Positions 1-11,644 of a stretch of 64,000 bases of DNA are shown here, piece after piece. The first letter of the stretch is position 1. Each line of letters starts with the position of its first letter. The notes beneath the pieces were generated by a model. It was not told the origin of the DNA. It searched no databases and saw nothing but the letters and a program-made list of their open reading frames with translations. Both the position numbers and the translations under genes were made by a program. Source of the stretch: Limonium bicolor (Eukaryota > Streptophyta > Magnoliopsida > Caryophyllales > Plumbaginaceae); contig CM041776.1 of NCBI GenBank assembly GCA_023374045.1, positions 480,693,925 to 480,757,924 of the forward strand. Reading direction: 5' to 3'.

Positions 1-1796
1 CCTTTAACCATCCAAGGCATTCATCTTCTCAACAATGCTCTTTACACACAAGTAAACCTTTAAACTACATTACATCACAATATAGTGCATAAACTTAAAT
101 TGCTTGGCACTTAGGCCCTTAAATTGCATAAACCATAAACACTGAATTTCCCACATTATATTTGCCTTTGACCTGCAATTACACCCAACAATACATATGC
201 CCTTAATAAACTCCTTGAGAGCATTTTGCTAACTCATTTACCATTAGCTCTTTAGGTATTTTATTAAGCAAATCAAGCTCCATTTTCCTAGGCATTTAAA
301 CCACATTAGGTTAACACATTTACCTCTTTTCTTTCAAGACTTCCCACTTTTTTTTCTTTGTTCTTCCTTGATAGAAAATCGGCAAGGGATTTTATCACTT
401 TTCAATCTTCTAATCAATACACATATAAGGGTAATGAGCATTAAGTTTAATACTCCAACTCATAGTTAAACCCTCGGTTTACATAAGTGTCTAAAAACAC
501 TAAAATTTGATGATTACCTTTGGAATTTGAAAGAGAGCTTGGACAAGTGGCAATATAGGACTCCTCCTAGCCCTTTGAAGTTTGAATTAAGCTAAGAAGA
601 GAGCAAGGTAATGCACCATTGTAAGGTGATTTTTCGGTTATACAAGGAAATGAAAGGAAACTTGGTTATTCTTTGATTTTCCTTACCTTGAAGCATAAGA
701 GAATGGCAAGGCATGAAAATATGAGCTCAAGCTCCTTCAATGGTGAATCTCCATGGCACCAAAATTGAGTTCTTGAAGATTTGAAAAGAGGGAAATGAAG
801 AGCTTGCTCCAACTAGAAGAATGGTAGTCTTGAAATTGAATTTGGATCATGGAGTCATGAGTTACAAGCATTCAAAGATGGAGAATTGGTACTTGCTGTA
901 GCAAAACGAGATGGAGAATGGAGGATGGAGATAAGTGACGGTGGGAGCAAGGAGAAATGAAGGAAAAGTGAGGAGAGAGGTAAGCTTTGGAGATATTTAT
1001 GTTTTAAGGCAAAAAGTAACCTTTTACTTACTTTTCTTTCTTTCTTTTAATTGGCTGACTTGGTATGGTGACTCACCCTCTAAAAACCGTGCCCCCTTTA
1101 ATATATAACATATATATGGCCTTTGTTGGCCAATTAAACAACTTATGTTGACTTATAACTTAAACTAGCACTATTTGAGCACTATTCACAAACTAAGGCA
1201 CATATTTGTGAAATTTTTGATTTCCCATTGATTTAGACTTCCTAATGTGATACTAAGTAGTACACATATTAATTAAAGAGTAATGATGGACATTTAGCCA
1301 TTCAAAACTCATTTACAAGACAATTTTTCAAAAATGTGCTTTAAGGCTCCTTAAAGCACATTTTGTGTTTTAACTTGTTTTCAAGCTTGGTTTTCTTTAG
1401 TAATTGATTTAATATGTTCATTAACATATAAATAAGGTCTTGGTAAGGTTATTAGGTCTTAACCAAACTTATCCCAAGCTTAGAGCACATTTTCGCCAAT
1501 ATTGGCTTTAAGGTATTTATTTGTGTTTTGTTTGGTTTAATTGTCTATCAAAGTTTCCTAAGGACTTAATTATCCTTATTAAATCATAATTGAATATTAC
1601 TAAGTCTTGGTAGGCTCTTTGGGTCCCAACCAAGTTCACTCCAAGCTTAGAGCATGTTTTTGCTCAAGCTGTGTCTTAGTGCTTTATTGTGTTTTACTAT
1701 GGTTTAAGTTGTACACTGACGTTTCTAAGGCACTTTTTAGCCTTTAAATACCATAGTTTAAATGTTTAACAACATATCAAGGTTTGGGGTATTTCA
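1..1796 (-). mobile_element. Start of a long Gypsy (Tekay-like) LTR, element A 3' LTR
   Basis: Read on the minus strand this begins TGAAATACCCC at 1796, directly after a polypurine tract, so it is the 3' LTR of a minus-strand element whose far end lies before base 1. It resembles the reverse complement of the LTR ending at 58756 and also the LTR starting at 31912. Examples are the 'aaagcacattttgtgttttaa' stretch near 1360 and the 'acttccaaatgtgatact' type stretch near 1245. No coding capacity is seen. Confidence 0.8.
991..1005 (-). promoter_or_regulatory. Putative LTR TATA box (element A)
   Basis: Minus-strand AAAACATAAATATCT lies about 790 bases into the LTR. The LTR of element B has GGTATAAATATC at the same offset and the LTR of E has ACATAAATATCAC about 610 bases in. 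The conserved position suggests the U3 promoter. No transcript evidence is available. Confidence 0.4.
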
Positions 1797-1797
1797 A

Positions 1798-1833
1798 TCT
1801 ACCCCCCTTAAAAGAACTTCGTCCTCGAAGTTC
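1798..1833 (-). other. 3' polypurine tract with adjacent hairpin (element A)
   Basis: On the minus strand an 8-bp perfect stem GAACTTCG/CGAAGTTC with loop AGGA (plus 1814-1833) is followed by TTTTAAGGGGGGTAG and the LTR start. The purine run is the plus-strand primer site expected next to a 3' LTR. The same arrangement, with different stem bases, is found in elements C, D and E. Confidence 0.8.
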
Positions 1834-1917
1834 ACACTTCCCACACATCGTTAGATTAGAACACGAGAATAACTCACAAAATAGAACTTCCATAACCAAA
1901 CGTACTTTACATCACAA

Positions 1918-2159
1918 CCTCGGACTTAATGGTCCGGGTAACATATTCACATGCATACATAACATAACATAACATAACATAACATAACATAACATAACAT
2001 AACATAACATAACATAACATAACATAAGATAACATACTTACATGATAACCTCGGACTTAGTGGTCCGGGTACCTTAATCAACATTATACTTACATAACAA
2101 CCCTTAGACTCTCTGGTCTGGGTAACATAACAACATTTAGACACATAGGTCTAGGTAAC
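1918..2159 (-). repeat. Four-unit hairpin array in element A
   Basis: Four related units at 1918-1942, 2047-2073, 2099-2126 and 2132-2159 each contain a short inverted repeat followed by GGTAAC or GGTACC. The arms are CGGAC/GTCCG in the first two, TAGAC/GTCT in the third and TAGAC/GTCTA in the fourth, so the two arms largely change together. The interval between units 1 and 2 is filled by an ACATA microsatellite. Confidence 0.65.
1957..2035. repeat. (ACATA)n microsatellite
   Basis: About fifteen tandem copies of ACATA with one AGATA variant near the end. It translates to a meaningless repetitive peptide on the minus strand. Confidence 0.95.
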
Positions 2160-3149
2160 ACAACAACTTTCGGAACTCGACCAAATTAGGACTCAAGGTC
2201 AAAATAATATTTATTACACATACCACACAACATGTCATAGCATGTATAACAATAAAAAATATCTTTGATATACACTGTTATCCCGCAGAACCCGGTCGCG
2301 ATGGACACCTTCCGTCCCCGTGCCTTTGGGAGATCAAAACAATCACTTAAATTTAATTTTTTTTTCCTTGTGAGGTTAAGTAAGAGAACTTTAATTATGT
2401 AAAGTATCTATCGACGTTTTGTAAATACCAATTCAAAATCCTTTTGAAAACAGATACAGCTCCAAGTCCAACATATGCTCTTTACTTCTTTTCTTAGCGT
2501 GGTTAATTGTGACCACTTACAGGGAGCTTCAAGAATCATCCAACCCTGATGTGATCAGCATCAGTGTTGAACTATCCTTCCACCCCAATTTGTGTTCGGC
2601 TTCCCTTGATCTCATGATAATCAAGTTTCACCTCCCACTTCAATTTCAAGCATCAAGTAAATCACTCATTTCCAATTTTCTATCTTTTTAATCATTCTAA
2701 TCATGATCATAACATCTCCAAGGGATAGAACTTCGTCTATCAATTATTTCCATACACTTTAATGTTGTTACCTAGGGAATCTTATTCTCACTAGGTTCTA
2801 TGTCGGTTTCATACCCTTTCGTGAATCACTATATAGTATATATACACATATATTTTATCAAAATACCACACACAGTTTCACATTTATACACTGTCGGGTT
2901 TTTTTTTTCCCCCGGGAGTTTCTCTACTCCCCACACTTGTACTATCACACACAATTGTTAACAAACAAACACACTTATCACAATGGTATTCGCATCTTCT
3001 GTGCGCAATCACCACAATTAAACCATGAATGAATGTGTATGTTTACGTACGTAACACACACACCAATCATCAAAACAAATTATTCTGTGCTATGCACAAC
3101 ATAAATCACGTACACTTGTACGGTAATACACACTAAGTGGTTTTGCGCT

Positions 3150-3184
3150 CTACCCCCCTTAAAAGGGATTACGCCCACGTAATC
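3150..3184 (-). other. Second hairpin-polypurine module (element A)
   Basis: On the minus strand a perfect 7-bp stem GATTACG/CGTAATC with loop TGGG (plus 3167-3184) precedes CCCTTTTAAGGGGGGTAG (plus 3150-3166). The same block occurs at 62469-62502 in D, 31613-31646 in E and 16271-16308 in C, each with a different but still paired stem. It lies about 1.35 kb inside the LTR-adjacent PPT. Confidence 0.7.
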
Positions 3185-5253
3185 AATCACTAAACATTGG
3201 CTTAAAATGTTCTGCCGTCGTGAAGTGTTTTAACTTCCACGCGGTCTATTACACAATGGATTCTGATTAGAGGATCTTAACCATATTGGCGGTTTAGTTC
3301 CTAAACCAAGAATTCTCATTGGAGTTTGTTTAAACTCTTAGTTGGTTTCGATTCTGGCCTGTTAGGCTTCTAGGCGTTAATAATTAGCCATTCACTCTTG
3401 TTCACCATGTACATTCAACACTTGAATCACTGGCTCACTAGTTTCTGCTGCGAAACTCTAATAACTGTAGAGCTTAATTGCCCCATTTGTTATTCTTACT
3501 GTATTGTACATCCCCAATTGTCACCTTCATCTTGGTAACAATGGTTTCTCAACCGACGCGTGGTATCTCTTACCGTTAGCGAATTCGGTGAGTTATAAAC
3601 TTACTATCCACTTCCATGATAACTTACTGTATTCCACAATGACTTACTTGATTTCTTCCGACTTACTGTCGGTTAAGTTTGAGCTACTACCTATTGTGTA
3701 GTACTATGTCGGTTATTTCCAACACTTGAGGTATATTCCATACCGATATTTAATAATCGTGTTACTGTAGTCACTTATGCCAATCAAGTATCCTTTGATT
3801 GGTACGACCGTGCTTCTTTTATGCATCGGTTTTATCACATCATAAGTCTTGTCCTTCTATCACATTTAACATTTCCCAAACTTCCTAGCTATCTCACTTG
3901 ATCTTTACCGCGCAAGCGCAATACCAAAACACTCAGTCATACAGAGTGCAGAGGTGTAAACTCTTGATAGTAAATCTCTTATGCGATTGCAGTAGGAATT
4001 CACACTGAGTTCCTTATCACATAGTACCGACCATTGGCTTATTGCCCAGTCTGTGTATCATCACTTGCTTGCATGTCCATTGAGTTTAATTCATAACTGG
4101 TCTTACTTGCCATATTTTTATTTAACAATACTTGTACAACGGTCGCTTACTGCGCACCGTGCTCTCACTCATTGTACAACATCAACTTACACTGCACCCG
4201 CTATTATATTAGCTTCTGCCACTACACTGTGTTTCGCTATTTATTTGGCTGATTGCTGAATACGCCATTCTTCAAGTCTTTATGCTCCTTGAGCGTTGTT
4301 CATTACACATTTGGCATCACACACCTCTGGTGGTTGCTATTCGACTTTTTACCCTTCCGGTCTCCACAACTGGTATAAGCACTACTTTTCGTATTAGTCT
4401 CATTCAAATCATTCTTGGGTAATAACCATATGGTCAACCCTTAACATACTCCCTGAACATAGTTCACACAACTACCGCTCCGGCAGTTTCACAATATTGA
4501 GAGGTATCCCCACTCTTAAAGTAGTGGTTCGTTAACCGCTCTATTTACTTATATAACATAAACTCCTGTAATTGGTCAAATTTACATAACACACTTGTTT
4601 ATGGCTTATAAGCCTTATTTGCCTTGAGCTGCGCTCATTGTAGGCTGTCCACACACATGTACTTCTCTGTACAACATTACATGGTTTGGATGTTATATTG
4701 AGCTCCATGACAAGGTCGTTGCATTCCGTCTCCTTTCATGGAATGCCCCTTAGGATTGTCAGTCCGTCTCCTGACAATTTATGTCTAAACTGGGTGTTAG
4801 TTTCAACCCTTGTGTTTCTGTCATGCATTTCGTTCAACAATTGTTGATGCGAACACCCTTCAAGGATTGCTCCTGGGTGTTGTTAAGTTATGCCTTTACA
4901 TCTGGTTCACACTCATTGGTACATTCCGTTAGCCACGCCGTTTGCGTTCTTAACTGGCTTATTATCTCCTCCTGTGAAGATCAACATTTCCTGGTAGTGT
5001 AGGTACTCATTCTGGGAGTTTCATGCCGTTCATTGCACATTAATGTGTCCACATTAGGCATCTGCTTAGCCATGGACAGGCTGGGTCACCGTTCCAGCTA
5101 ACATGTTTATCCCTGAGGATCCTTAAGACGTATACGATGTCTTTACATTACAGTTAGTGCACTTCGCATCTCCTGACTCTTAAGCATTTCGTTGAAAGGA
5201 ATTCACTAATTCCTTTAGTCTCGTTAACTTAACTGAGTTCCTTTACTTCAACC

Positions 5254-6772
5254 ATTCAAATGAGAAGGAAACCAAAAGCAAAAAGAAAAATTGAACTATA
5301 CAAGGAAGCTTCCTAAAGTCAAAAGTCTTGCCACCTAGGGATCTACAACTCACACTCATCTTATACCCTCACTCACCCATCTTCTCTTCTTTTTCCCATG
5401 GTTTCATCAATCCTTGCTGCTCCCAGCCGAAAGTAAAATCCCTTTCTCCTTCATCTTCTTCCTTTGAAGCTCCATTGATGAACAACTTAAGTTCTGGATA
5501 AACACCTCTCATAAGTCCTTGTTTGTACATTAAATCTGCTCCTTCTTCATCCAGAACTAAAGCACTCTTCTTCTTCTCCTTGTATGGTAAAAAATTTACA
5601 GCTTGAAGGCTAGGAAATCCGAAAATAACACAAAGGAAATTTCAACAAAGAACAAAGGTAAAATGTGCTCTAAGACTACAAGTCTTTTCCATTCATTTAT
5701 ATGTATAAAAATATAACTCAAGTGTCTCAATTTCTTCACTTATTTTATGCAAAATATGGAGCTCCTTCAACCCTCTTTGATGGCCGAAAACTCCTTGTGA
5801 AACAAGCTCCAAATTTGCGTAAACTTCAACCTAAAGGTGAGATTTGAAGTAAGATTTTTAAGTGCCTAAGTTATCTTCCATCCTTAGATCCACCAATAAT
5901 CTGATATTTTACATGTTTCCTAGTCCTTAGCCGAAAACTTGAAGAGGAAAAACACTCATCTTGACTCACAAGGTAAAATATACTCTTACGGTCATTTTTA
6001 TGCTATAAGATTTAGATGTTGTTTATGGAGTCTAAAATACCATATCTTTGAACCTTTCTTCTCCTTGTATCATGGCTGAAAAATGGATTCTTCAACCCTT
6101 TGAACCTTGGGGGAAAATCAAGAGGAAACGAGAGGAGAAAAATCAACACTAAAGAGGATAAGGATTTAATCTAAGTTTTGCTGTTCCCCTTATATAAAGT
6201 AGGATCAAAAATCTGGTGGAGAAAACAAGGAACATAAGCTAGCTTTGGAGCTTAAAGGTTAATGCTCAACCTTGCACTTGATTTAATGTTTTTAGTTGCA
6301 CAAGTTGGTGTATTATGTATGGCAAAAATTTAAGTGTCAAAAATGGTCTACAATGACCTAGGAATGGATATAAACTTGCATTAAAACATTTGGTTAAGTT
6401 GGTAAATGACATAAGGACTTAAATGTCAATTTTATAATGTTTAAGTGGCTATAATGTAAAAACTAAAACATGGGGAGTATAATATTAATTTGGCCAACAA
6501 TTATGAGTATTAGGATGTTTTAAAAGTTTGCAACATGGTTTGAATAATGACCACATGTTAATGCTATTTTTATAAGCATTTTGGTGAATTTAATACTTTT
6601 AAAAGCATAAGTTATATTAGTATGTAATTGGGTGTAAAAATATGGAATTGTAAGGGCGGTTAGCTGATTTAAAAGACTTCAAATTTTGGGAGCTAAAATA
6701 CTTGCAAAAATTAAGTTGGCTTTGGAAGAGATTAGAGACAAAAATTGGCTTTAAAAGTATATAGAGGTTTAC
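5254..6772. other. LTR-like fragment, element unassigned
   Basis: No coding region is seen. The sequence resembles the middle of the long chromovirus LTRs: pyrimidine-rich stretches, 'cgaaaactcc', and repeated 'aaggtaaaat' steps as at 26040-26100 and 33000. A TATA-like TTATATAAAG is present near 6191. It is probably a broken LTR placed between the internal domain of A and the fragment at 6773. Confidence 0.35.
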
Positions 6773-7588
6773 TGTAACACCCCAACTAACAACAAAACTT
6801 AACAACAAACTGCAGCGGAAAACATACTTCATCACATTACTTATCTCGTTGGTGTTACACGCCGTTAACCACCCACGTGGCTAACAAGGCTATTACATAT
6901 ACATTGTATCGGTCTGATGGACTAAATTCCCGAGCGACTACGCATTAATATCCCTTTCCATTAACAACAGCAACATACATATCCATTCCAACAGTACCGA
7001 GTATTTACAAACCAATGCCGATAACAATTTCGGTCTTACTACACCTACAAAACATAAACAATTTAAATGGCTACCCATGTACAAACGACTACCCCGTCCT
7101 ACTCTCGAACGGATTCCAGCTCCTTGTACCTGAAATAGGAAGAGAAAAAGGGTGGCCCCCAAGGGGCTCAGCACCTTTGCTGGTATGGTAATCCCGCAGC
7201 CCACATGCTACCGGCCACGCACAACTAATTGTCGTCTTAGCATGCGGTTGATTATATTTAAATCATGCATGCAACTGTAAACACACAACACGAATCATTC
7301 CGTCTCAATGGGCTCGACAAACAGTTAACATATCCTTACTTGGTAGGTCACTCATGATATTCATTACCCCTAGAGTGTTTCTTCTCTAATGGAGCTACTT
7401 CCTTAATAGACGACAACTACCCATTATCGGGTTATCCTTAAACGCCTCTCACAAACTGGGATTCATATCCATGATCCCATACTCCACATTTTACAACATA
7501 TGACATTCATCACATAACAACACATAACAACACTTTTCACGTTTCACGTGTACAATAACATCACATAGATATTGCATCATAACACAAT
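6773..7588 (-). mobile_element. LTR 3'-end fragment of the A/B family
   Basis: It begins TGTAACACCCC and matches the first ~820 bases of the element-B LTR at 54126 with scattered differences: 'gcagcggaaaa', 'ggtctgatggacta', 'actaccccgtcctactctcgaacgg' and others. It is therefore the last part of a minus-strand LTR. It stops where a CACTA end begins. The base before it does not start a PBS-containing leader, so it is not the intact 5' LTR of element A. Confidence 0.75.
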
Positions 7589-8650
7589 CACTAGTACAAA
7601 ACGTCTATTTCGGCGCCCCTATTTCGGCGGTTGTAGATAAAACCGCCGACATAGAGGCCCGAGATGTTAACAGTATGTAAAGAAGGGGTCTATTTCGGCG
7701 GTTCCTAGATATGAACCGCCGAAATAGGCCCTTTTTAATAATAAAAAAAATTAAATAGACCTATTTCGGCGGTTCCTTACACGAAACCGCCGAAATAGGT
7801 TTTTCTATTTTCTTTTTTTTTTAAAATTTAATCACCTATTTCGGCGGTTCTTTGTTAGGAACCGCCGAAATAGGTCTATTTAATTTATTTAATAATTAAA
7901 AAGGGCCTATTTCGGCGGTTCCTAACAAGGAACCGCCGAAATAGGTCCTTTTAATTAACCCCCCAACCCCGTTTCGAAACAATTACGACATTACGACATT
8001 TCATTAGCGCGCCTAATTACCCCTCTTCTCCTCTCTGTTCCGCGGCGATTTCGAGCAAACCACCGCCACCACAGCCGTCGACCGCCGCCCTCCTCCTCCC
8101 CTTGCTGTCGCCGGTGTCGCGCCGTCGGTGTGGTCGTCGGTTGGTGTCGCCAGCCTCATCCGCCACTAACAGAGGTCGAACAGAGGTGAGTGCAACCCTA
8201 AAATTTGGGTTCGACTTTGTTTAGTAAATTGTTAATTTGTTGTTAAAATTGATAGATTGTTGTCACATTGTGATTGTGGATGATGATATTTATTGTGTGT
8301 GTGAAATCTTTGCAAGATTTGGTTGTTAAACTATTAAATTTATGTATGCACACAAGGTGTTCGACGAAATGTCCGAGTGAATTTTTGTGCTTTTTTTGCC
8401 CTTCTTTTAAGTATAGTTAGGTTAGCTTATTTGGGCTAGATTTATTAAGCTTATAAACGTATGAATGAGTGTTATTAATGTGCATCATCAACATGTGTTG
8501 ACCAACTTTTGAGATTTAGATCATAGAGTGTTACTAGGTATTATTATAAAGTTTAATAAACATTTTACGAGATCTAATAAAGATTTCATGTTGGATTGGT
8601 AGACATTATTACACCTAGTACTACTTTATTAAAACATAAAAGTTTTTTGA
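7589..8650 (+). mobile_element. 5' end of a CACTA (En/Spm) DNA transposon, cut by the assembly gap
   Basis: It starts CACTAGTACAAAACG, the terminal form of plant CACTA elements, followed by a dense array of palindromic subterminal repeats (7605-7946), the usual transposase-binding zone. Downstream, 8019-8185 is GC-rich and leader-like and ends at a good splice donor (CAGAG|GTGAGT at 8185/8186), followed by AT-rich intron-like DNA. This fits the promoter, leader and first intron of a CACTA transposase gene. It interrupts an LTR fragment. The 3-bp target duplication would be AAT, but the other end is lost in or beyond the gap. Confidence 0.65.
7605..7946. repeat. CACTA subterminal palindrome array
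   Basis: Five palindromes of the form TATTTCGGCGGTT...AACCGCCGAAATA occur at about 7620-7654, 7691-7727, 7762-7798, 7837-7872 and 7908-7944, preceded by one half-unit. Spacing is close to 72 bases. The first palindrome has imperfect arms; the other four are almost perfect, with differing loops and AT-rich spacers. Confidence 0.85.
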
Positions 8651-9150
8651 NNNNNNNNNNNNNNNNNNNNNNNNNNNNNNNNNNNNNNNNNNNNNNNNNN
8701 NNNNNNNNNNNNNNNNNNNNNNNNNNNNNNNNNNNNNNNNNNNNNNNNNNNNNNNNNNNNNNNNNNNNNNNNNNNNNNNNNNNNNNNNNNNNNNNNNNNN
8801 NNNNNNNNNNNNNNNNNNNNNNNNNNNNNNNNNNNNNNNNNNNNNNNNNNNNNNNNNNNNNNNNNNNNNNNNNNNNNNNNNNNNNNNNNNNNNNNNNNNN
8901 NNNNNNNNNNNNNNNNNNNNNNNNNNNNNNNNNNNNNNNNNNNNNNNNNNNNNNNNNNNNNNNNNNNNNNNNNNNNNNNNNNNNNNNNNNNNNNNNNNNN
9001 NNNNNNNNNNNNNNNNNNNNNNNNNNNNNNNNNNNNNNNNNNNNNNNNNNNNNNNNNNNNNNNNNNNNNNNNNNNNNNNNNNNNNNNNNNNNNNNNNNNN
9101 NNNNNNNNNNNNNNNNNNNNNNNNNNNNNNNNNNNNNNNNNNNNNNNNNN
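8651..9150. other. Assembly gap (500 N)
   Basis: Exactly 500 undetermined bases, a typical placeholder for a scaffold join of unknown size. Features on the two sides need not be adjacent in the genome. Confidence 0.98.
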
Positions 9151-9570
9151 AGAAGAAAAATGGAAGTGAGTCTACAAGACGAGAGTATTTGGGTTTTCAA
9201 CATTATGTTAAGGTTTGGTTGGGCCCTTTGTTTGATATGCAACTAGTTAGGCCGTGTTTAGTTAAAATATATGATATTATTAAAGGTGGGATAGTCCAAC
9301 TGCACTTGGGCTTAAGGCTAAGTATAGTTTCATCTGAAAATAATATATATATATATATATATATATAATTGTGAATTATATTATCAAAATATTTTCGGGG
9401 TTTCGGGTTGGGTCATGGGTTATGATCTCTACCCTAACCCAACCCACAAAATTAGCTTATTACCCTAACCCAACCCAAAAAAAGATGGGTCAATAATCAA
9501 GACCCTAACCCGCAAAAAATATGGGTTGGGTTCGGGTTGGGTTCGGGTTGGGTCAAAATTGCCAGGTCTA
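9151..9570. other. Gap-flanking DNA ending in a hAT-like terminus
   Basis: No gene is seen. It contains a (TA)n run at 9341-9367 and a degenerate GGGTTGGGTTCGGG / ACCCTAACCCAACCC tract (9392-9556). It ends in AATTGCCAGGTCTA, whose reverse complement TAGACCTGGCAATT resembles the terminal repeat of plant hAT elements, which commonly carry such GGGTTCGGGT subterminal sequence. The gag reading frame of element E starts immediately after, so this is probably the insertion or deletion that removed the 5' LTR of E. Confidence 0.4.
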
Positions 9571-10041
9571 GTGAAGAGTCTTGCAGATCTTCGACCCGCG
9601 CACTTTAAGGGGGAGACCGATCCCGCCAAGCTTGAGGCGTACATCTCCGAGCTGGAGACCGCCTTCGAGACCCTTGATGTCCTGCTGGGATCAAGGTGCG
9701 TCTAGCTGCTTTCTATCTGAAGGGGGGGCGGCAGGCGATTGGTGGAAGCTGGTGAGGGCCGAGCATGTGGCCAATCCGGAGTTCGGCTGGGAGCAGTACA
9801 CCGCCTTGCTACGAGCAAAGTACTACCCCGCCCATGTCCAGACGAAGAAGCGCTTATAGTTGGATGCGCTTAAGCAGACGGACAAGATGACAGTGGACGA
9901 GTATTACTCAGAGTTCACTGCCTTGCTCCGTCTTCTGCCAGGTCTTGGATATTCTGACCAGATCCTGGTGGACCGCTTCTATGGAGGGCTTAGCCATCGA
10001 CTCCGCTACGGCATGGGCCGACGAGTTACACTACCTTGCAG

Positions 10042-10104
10042 GTAATAAGAATGATTGAGATTTGAGTAAGTAATGAGTAAGATTTAGATTACGAGAAATA
10101 AGAG
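10042..10104 (+). other. Intron-like segment 1 in gag
   Basis: AT-rich 63-base segment with donor GCAG|GTAATAAG and acceptor ATAAGAG|TG. Removing it keeps one frame from the DELHYLA-type capsid end into TNTVEKQECYHAAAKVE. It is short for a plant intron and its acceptor is poor in pyrimidines, so the boundaries are tentative; another AG lies at 10126-10127. Confidence 0.4.
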
Positions 10105-10379
10105 TGACTAATACTGTGGAAAAGCAGGAGTGCTATCATGCCGCTGCTAAGGTTGAGATAACCGTCCAGCTGAGGGACGAGGAGAACGCTAAGAGGAAGA
10201 GTGCTGGTAAGAGCTCAGAAAGTCAAGGGCAAGGAGGGTACAAGAAACAAAAGTACCAGCCTCAGGCCCAGAAAATCAGAACCCAAAGGGGAAGGAGGAA
10301 AAGGAGAAGGCTCCGGAAGAGCCATTGAAGTTGACGTATGCTATTGCAGCTACACCCCTGCGCTCTAGGGCGCCAAAGG

Positions 10380-10458
10380 GTAAGAAGTGATATTAAATGA
10401 GTTAAGAAACAAATTAGTAACCATTTGAGATATGAGAATTGACTTTATGAATCACCAG
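10380..10458 (+). other. Intron-like segment 2 in gag
   Basis: 79 bases, donor AAAGG|GTAAGAAGTG, acceptor AATCACCAG|GATCTG. Sharply more AT-rich than both flanks. Joining 10379 to 10459 gives ...RAPK-G-SETEKGAGG... in one frame. Confidence 0.5.
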
Positions 10459-10797
10459 GATCTGAGACTGAGAAGGGAGCCGGTGGTGGCTACCAGCGAC
10501 GCTACATCTGTAGGTGGTTGTCACAAGGACCACCCCGGGCTCGACTGTAAAGGGAATAAGGTGGAGTGCAACTTTTGTGGAGTTATGGACACCGGGCATA
10601 TGAGTGTTACCGGAACCCTGCTAGCAGAGCCTATAGGCCCGATACCAGGGGCAAGGGCAAGACCGATCAGGGAGCTGGATCTGACGGTCAGAGGAAGGTG
10701 CAGCCGGCGGACAAGAACCCACGGGTGACCCAGAAGTCGGGACCCACTTTACACATGGTGGACCGGGACGATGAGCCTGAACCCTCATCGAGGCCAG

Positions 10798-10930
10798 GTA
10801 CCACTATAACCATTTAGTAATAAAAACTACCTGCTTACCGCATTATCATGCATGTTTGGTGAATAAATGAGTTAAGTAAGAATAAGATGAGATTAGAACT
10901 TAAGTAAGATATAACCTACTACCACTTTAG
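10798..10930 (+). other. Intron-like segment 3, between gag and the AlkB domain
   Basis: 133 bases, donor GGCCAG|GTACCA, acceptor CCACTTTAG|GAAGATTC. Joining 10797 to 10931 keeps frame from the gag tail (PSSRP) into GRFNICYPIPSTPN ahead of the dioxygenase domain, so the two could be one spliced polyprotein. The segment contains 'gagttaagtaagaataagatgag', similar to the other intron-like segments. Confidence 0.5.
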
Positions 10931-11644
10931 GAAGATTCAACATCTGCTACCCAATACCATCTACACCTAACCCGGAGCACACCGACATCGAAACCATAGA
11001 CTTTCCAACCGAACAATGTCAGGTTATCCGCCCAGGTATGATTTATTAAGGGGATACCTGACACCCGAAGCACAAATAGCCATCATCAGAAGATGCAATC
11101 AACTAGGAATGGGACCGGGAGGTTTTTACACACCGGAGTACCCAGGGGGAGCAAGGATGAAATTAAAGATGATGAGCTTGGGCAATGATTGGAATCCGTA
11201 TGCCAAGAACTACCAAACCATGAGGGTGCAAGATGGAGTCTCACCACCGGGAATACCCGAAGAGTTCCATCCAGTTATTACACAAGTCGTGGAAATCGCT
11301 CAGCAGTTGGAAGCTGAACCGATTCCAGACATCCAGACAGATATTTGCATTAAAACTTCTACGAGAAGGATGGGAGACTGGGACTACACAGGATAAGGAC
11401 GAGACAACGGAGTCTCTCGAAAGAGGGATACCCGTAGTGTCTTGGTCCATTGGGGATGATGCAGAGTTTTTATACGGCGAGCAGAAGCGTGCAGACCGTG
11501 CAGATAAGTTGGTACTTAAGTCAGGTGATGTGTTAATTTTGGGAGGAGAATCAAGGATGTTATACCATGGGATTAAGAGAATCAAGCTGAATACAGCACC
11601 GTCAGCAGTAATCAGTGTGACGCATATGAGACCAGGAGATTAAA
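10931..11644 (+). pseudogene. AlkB/ALKBH1-like Fe(II)/2-oxoglutarate dioxygenase domain inside element E
   Basis: Fragments in shifting frames follow the plant ALKBH1-type AlkB proteins, which oxidatively demethylate nucleic-acid bases. They run: QVIRPGMI, LRGYLTPEAQ, CNQLGMGPGGFYTPEY, LKMMSLGNDWNP, IPEEFHPVI, then the catalytic core TDICI-NFYEKDGRLGLH (iron His at 11387-11389), QDKDE (Asp at 11392-11394), PVVSWSIGDDAEFLYG, LKSGDVLILGGESRMLYHGI (distal His at 11566-11568), and MRPGD. The final 2-oxoglutarate-binding LNLTFR box is on the far side of nested element C, at 24129-24146. Four single-base losses (near 11043, 11350, 11390 and at the GAT/TTAAA junction) break the frame, each next to a short run. 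It follows gag in compatible phase and precedes protease. Confidence 0.8.
11640..11644. repeat. Target-site duplication TTAAA, left copy (element C)
   Basis: TTAAA immediately before TGTAACGCCCC. The same five bases follow the other LTR at 24129-24133. Confidence 0.9.

Larger units (their letters stand above)
1797..5253 (-). mobile_element. Non-coding internal domain of LARD-like Gypsy element A
   Basis: This stretch lies inside the 3' LTR boundary of element A and has no credible coding ORF. 4917-5253 matches 52302-52640 of element B almost base for base. The 3150-3184 block corresponds to 62469-62502 of element D in reverse complement. Large, non-coding internal regions between long LTRs define LARD-type derivatives of Gypsy elements. 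The match to B is lost at about 5253, where sequence of another type begins, so the 5' part of the internal domain is missing. Confidence 0.7.
9571..10797 (+). pseudogene. Gag (capsid and zinc knuckle) of element E, broken
   Basis: The capsid-type retrotransposon gag domain begins in frame at about 9572 (SLADLRPAHFKGETDPAKLE) and continues through DWW-LVRAEH, FGWEQYTALLRAKYYP and MTVDEYYSEFTALL-LLPGLGYSDQILVDRFYGGL. A zinc-knuckle type end follows: a CxxC of CNFCG and, one frame away, GHRAYEC (10560-10620), giving CX2C-X4-H-X4-C if the frameshift is ignored. Visible damage: a frameshift near 9681, a TAG at 9857 where Gln is expected, an apparent 2-base loss near 10017 and the zinc-knuckle frameshift. 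Two AT-rich, GT...AG-bounded segments (10042-10104 and 10380-10458) interrupt otherwise GC-rich coding DNA and look like introns. The start codon and 5' leader are missing. Confidence 0.8.
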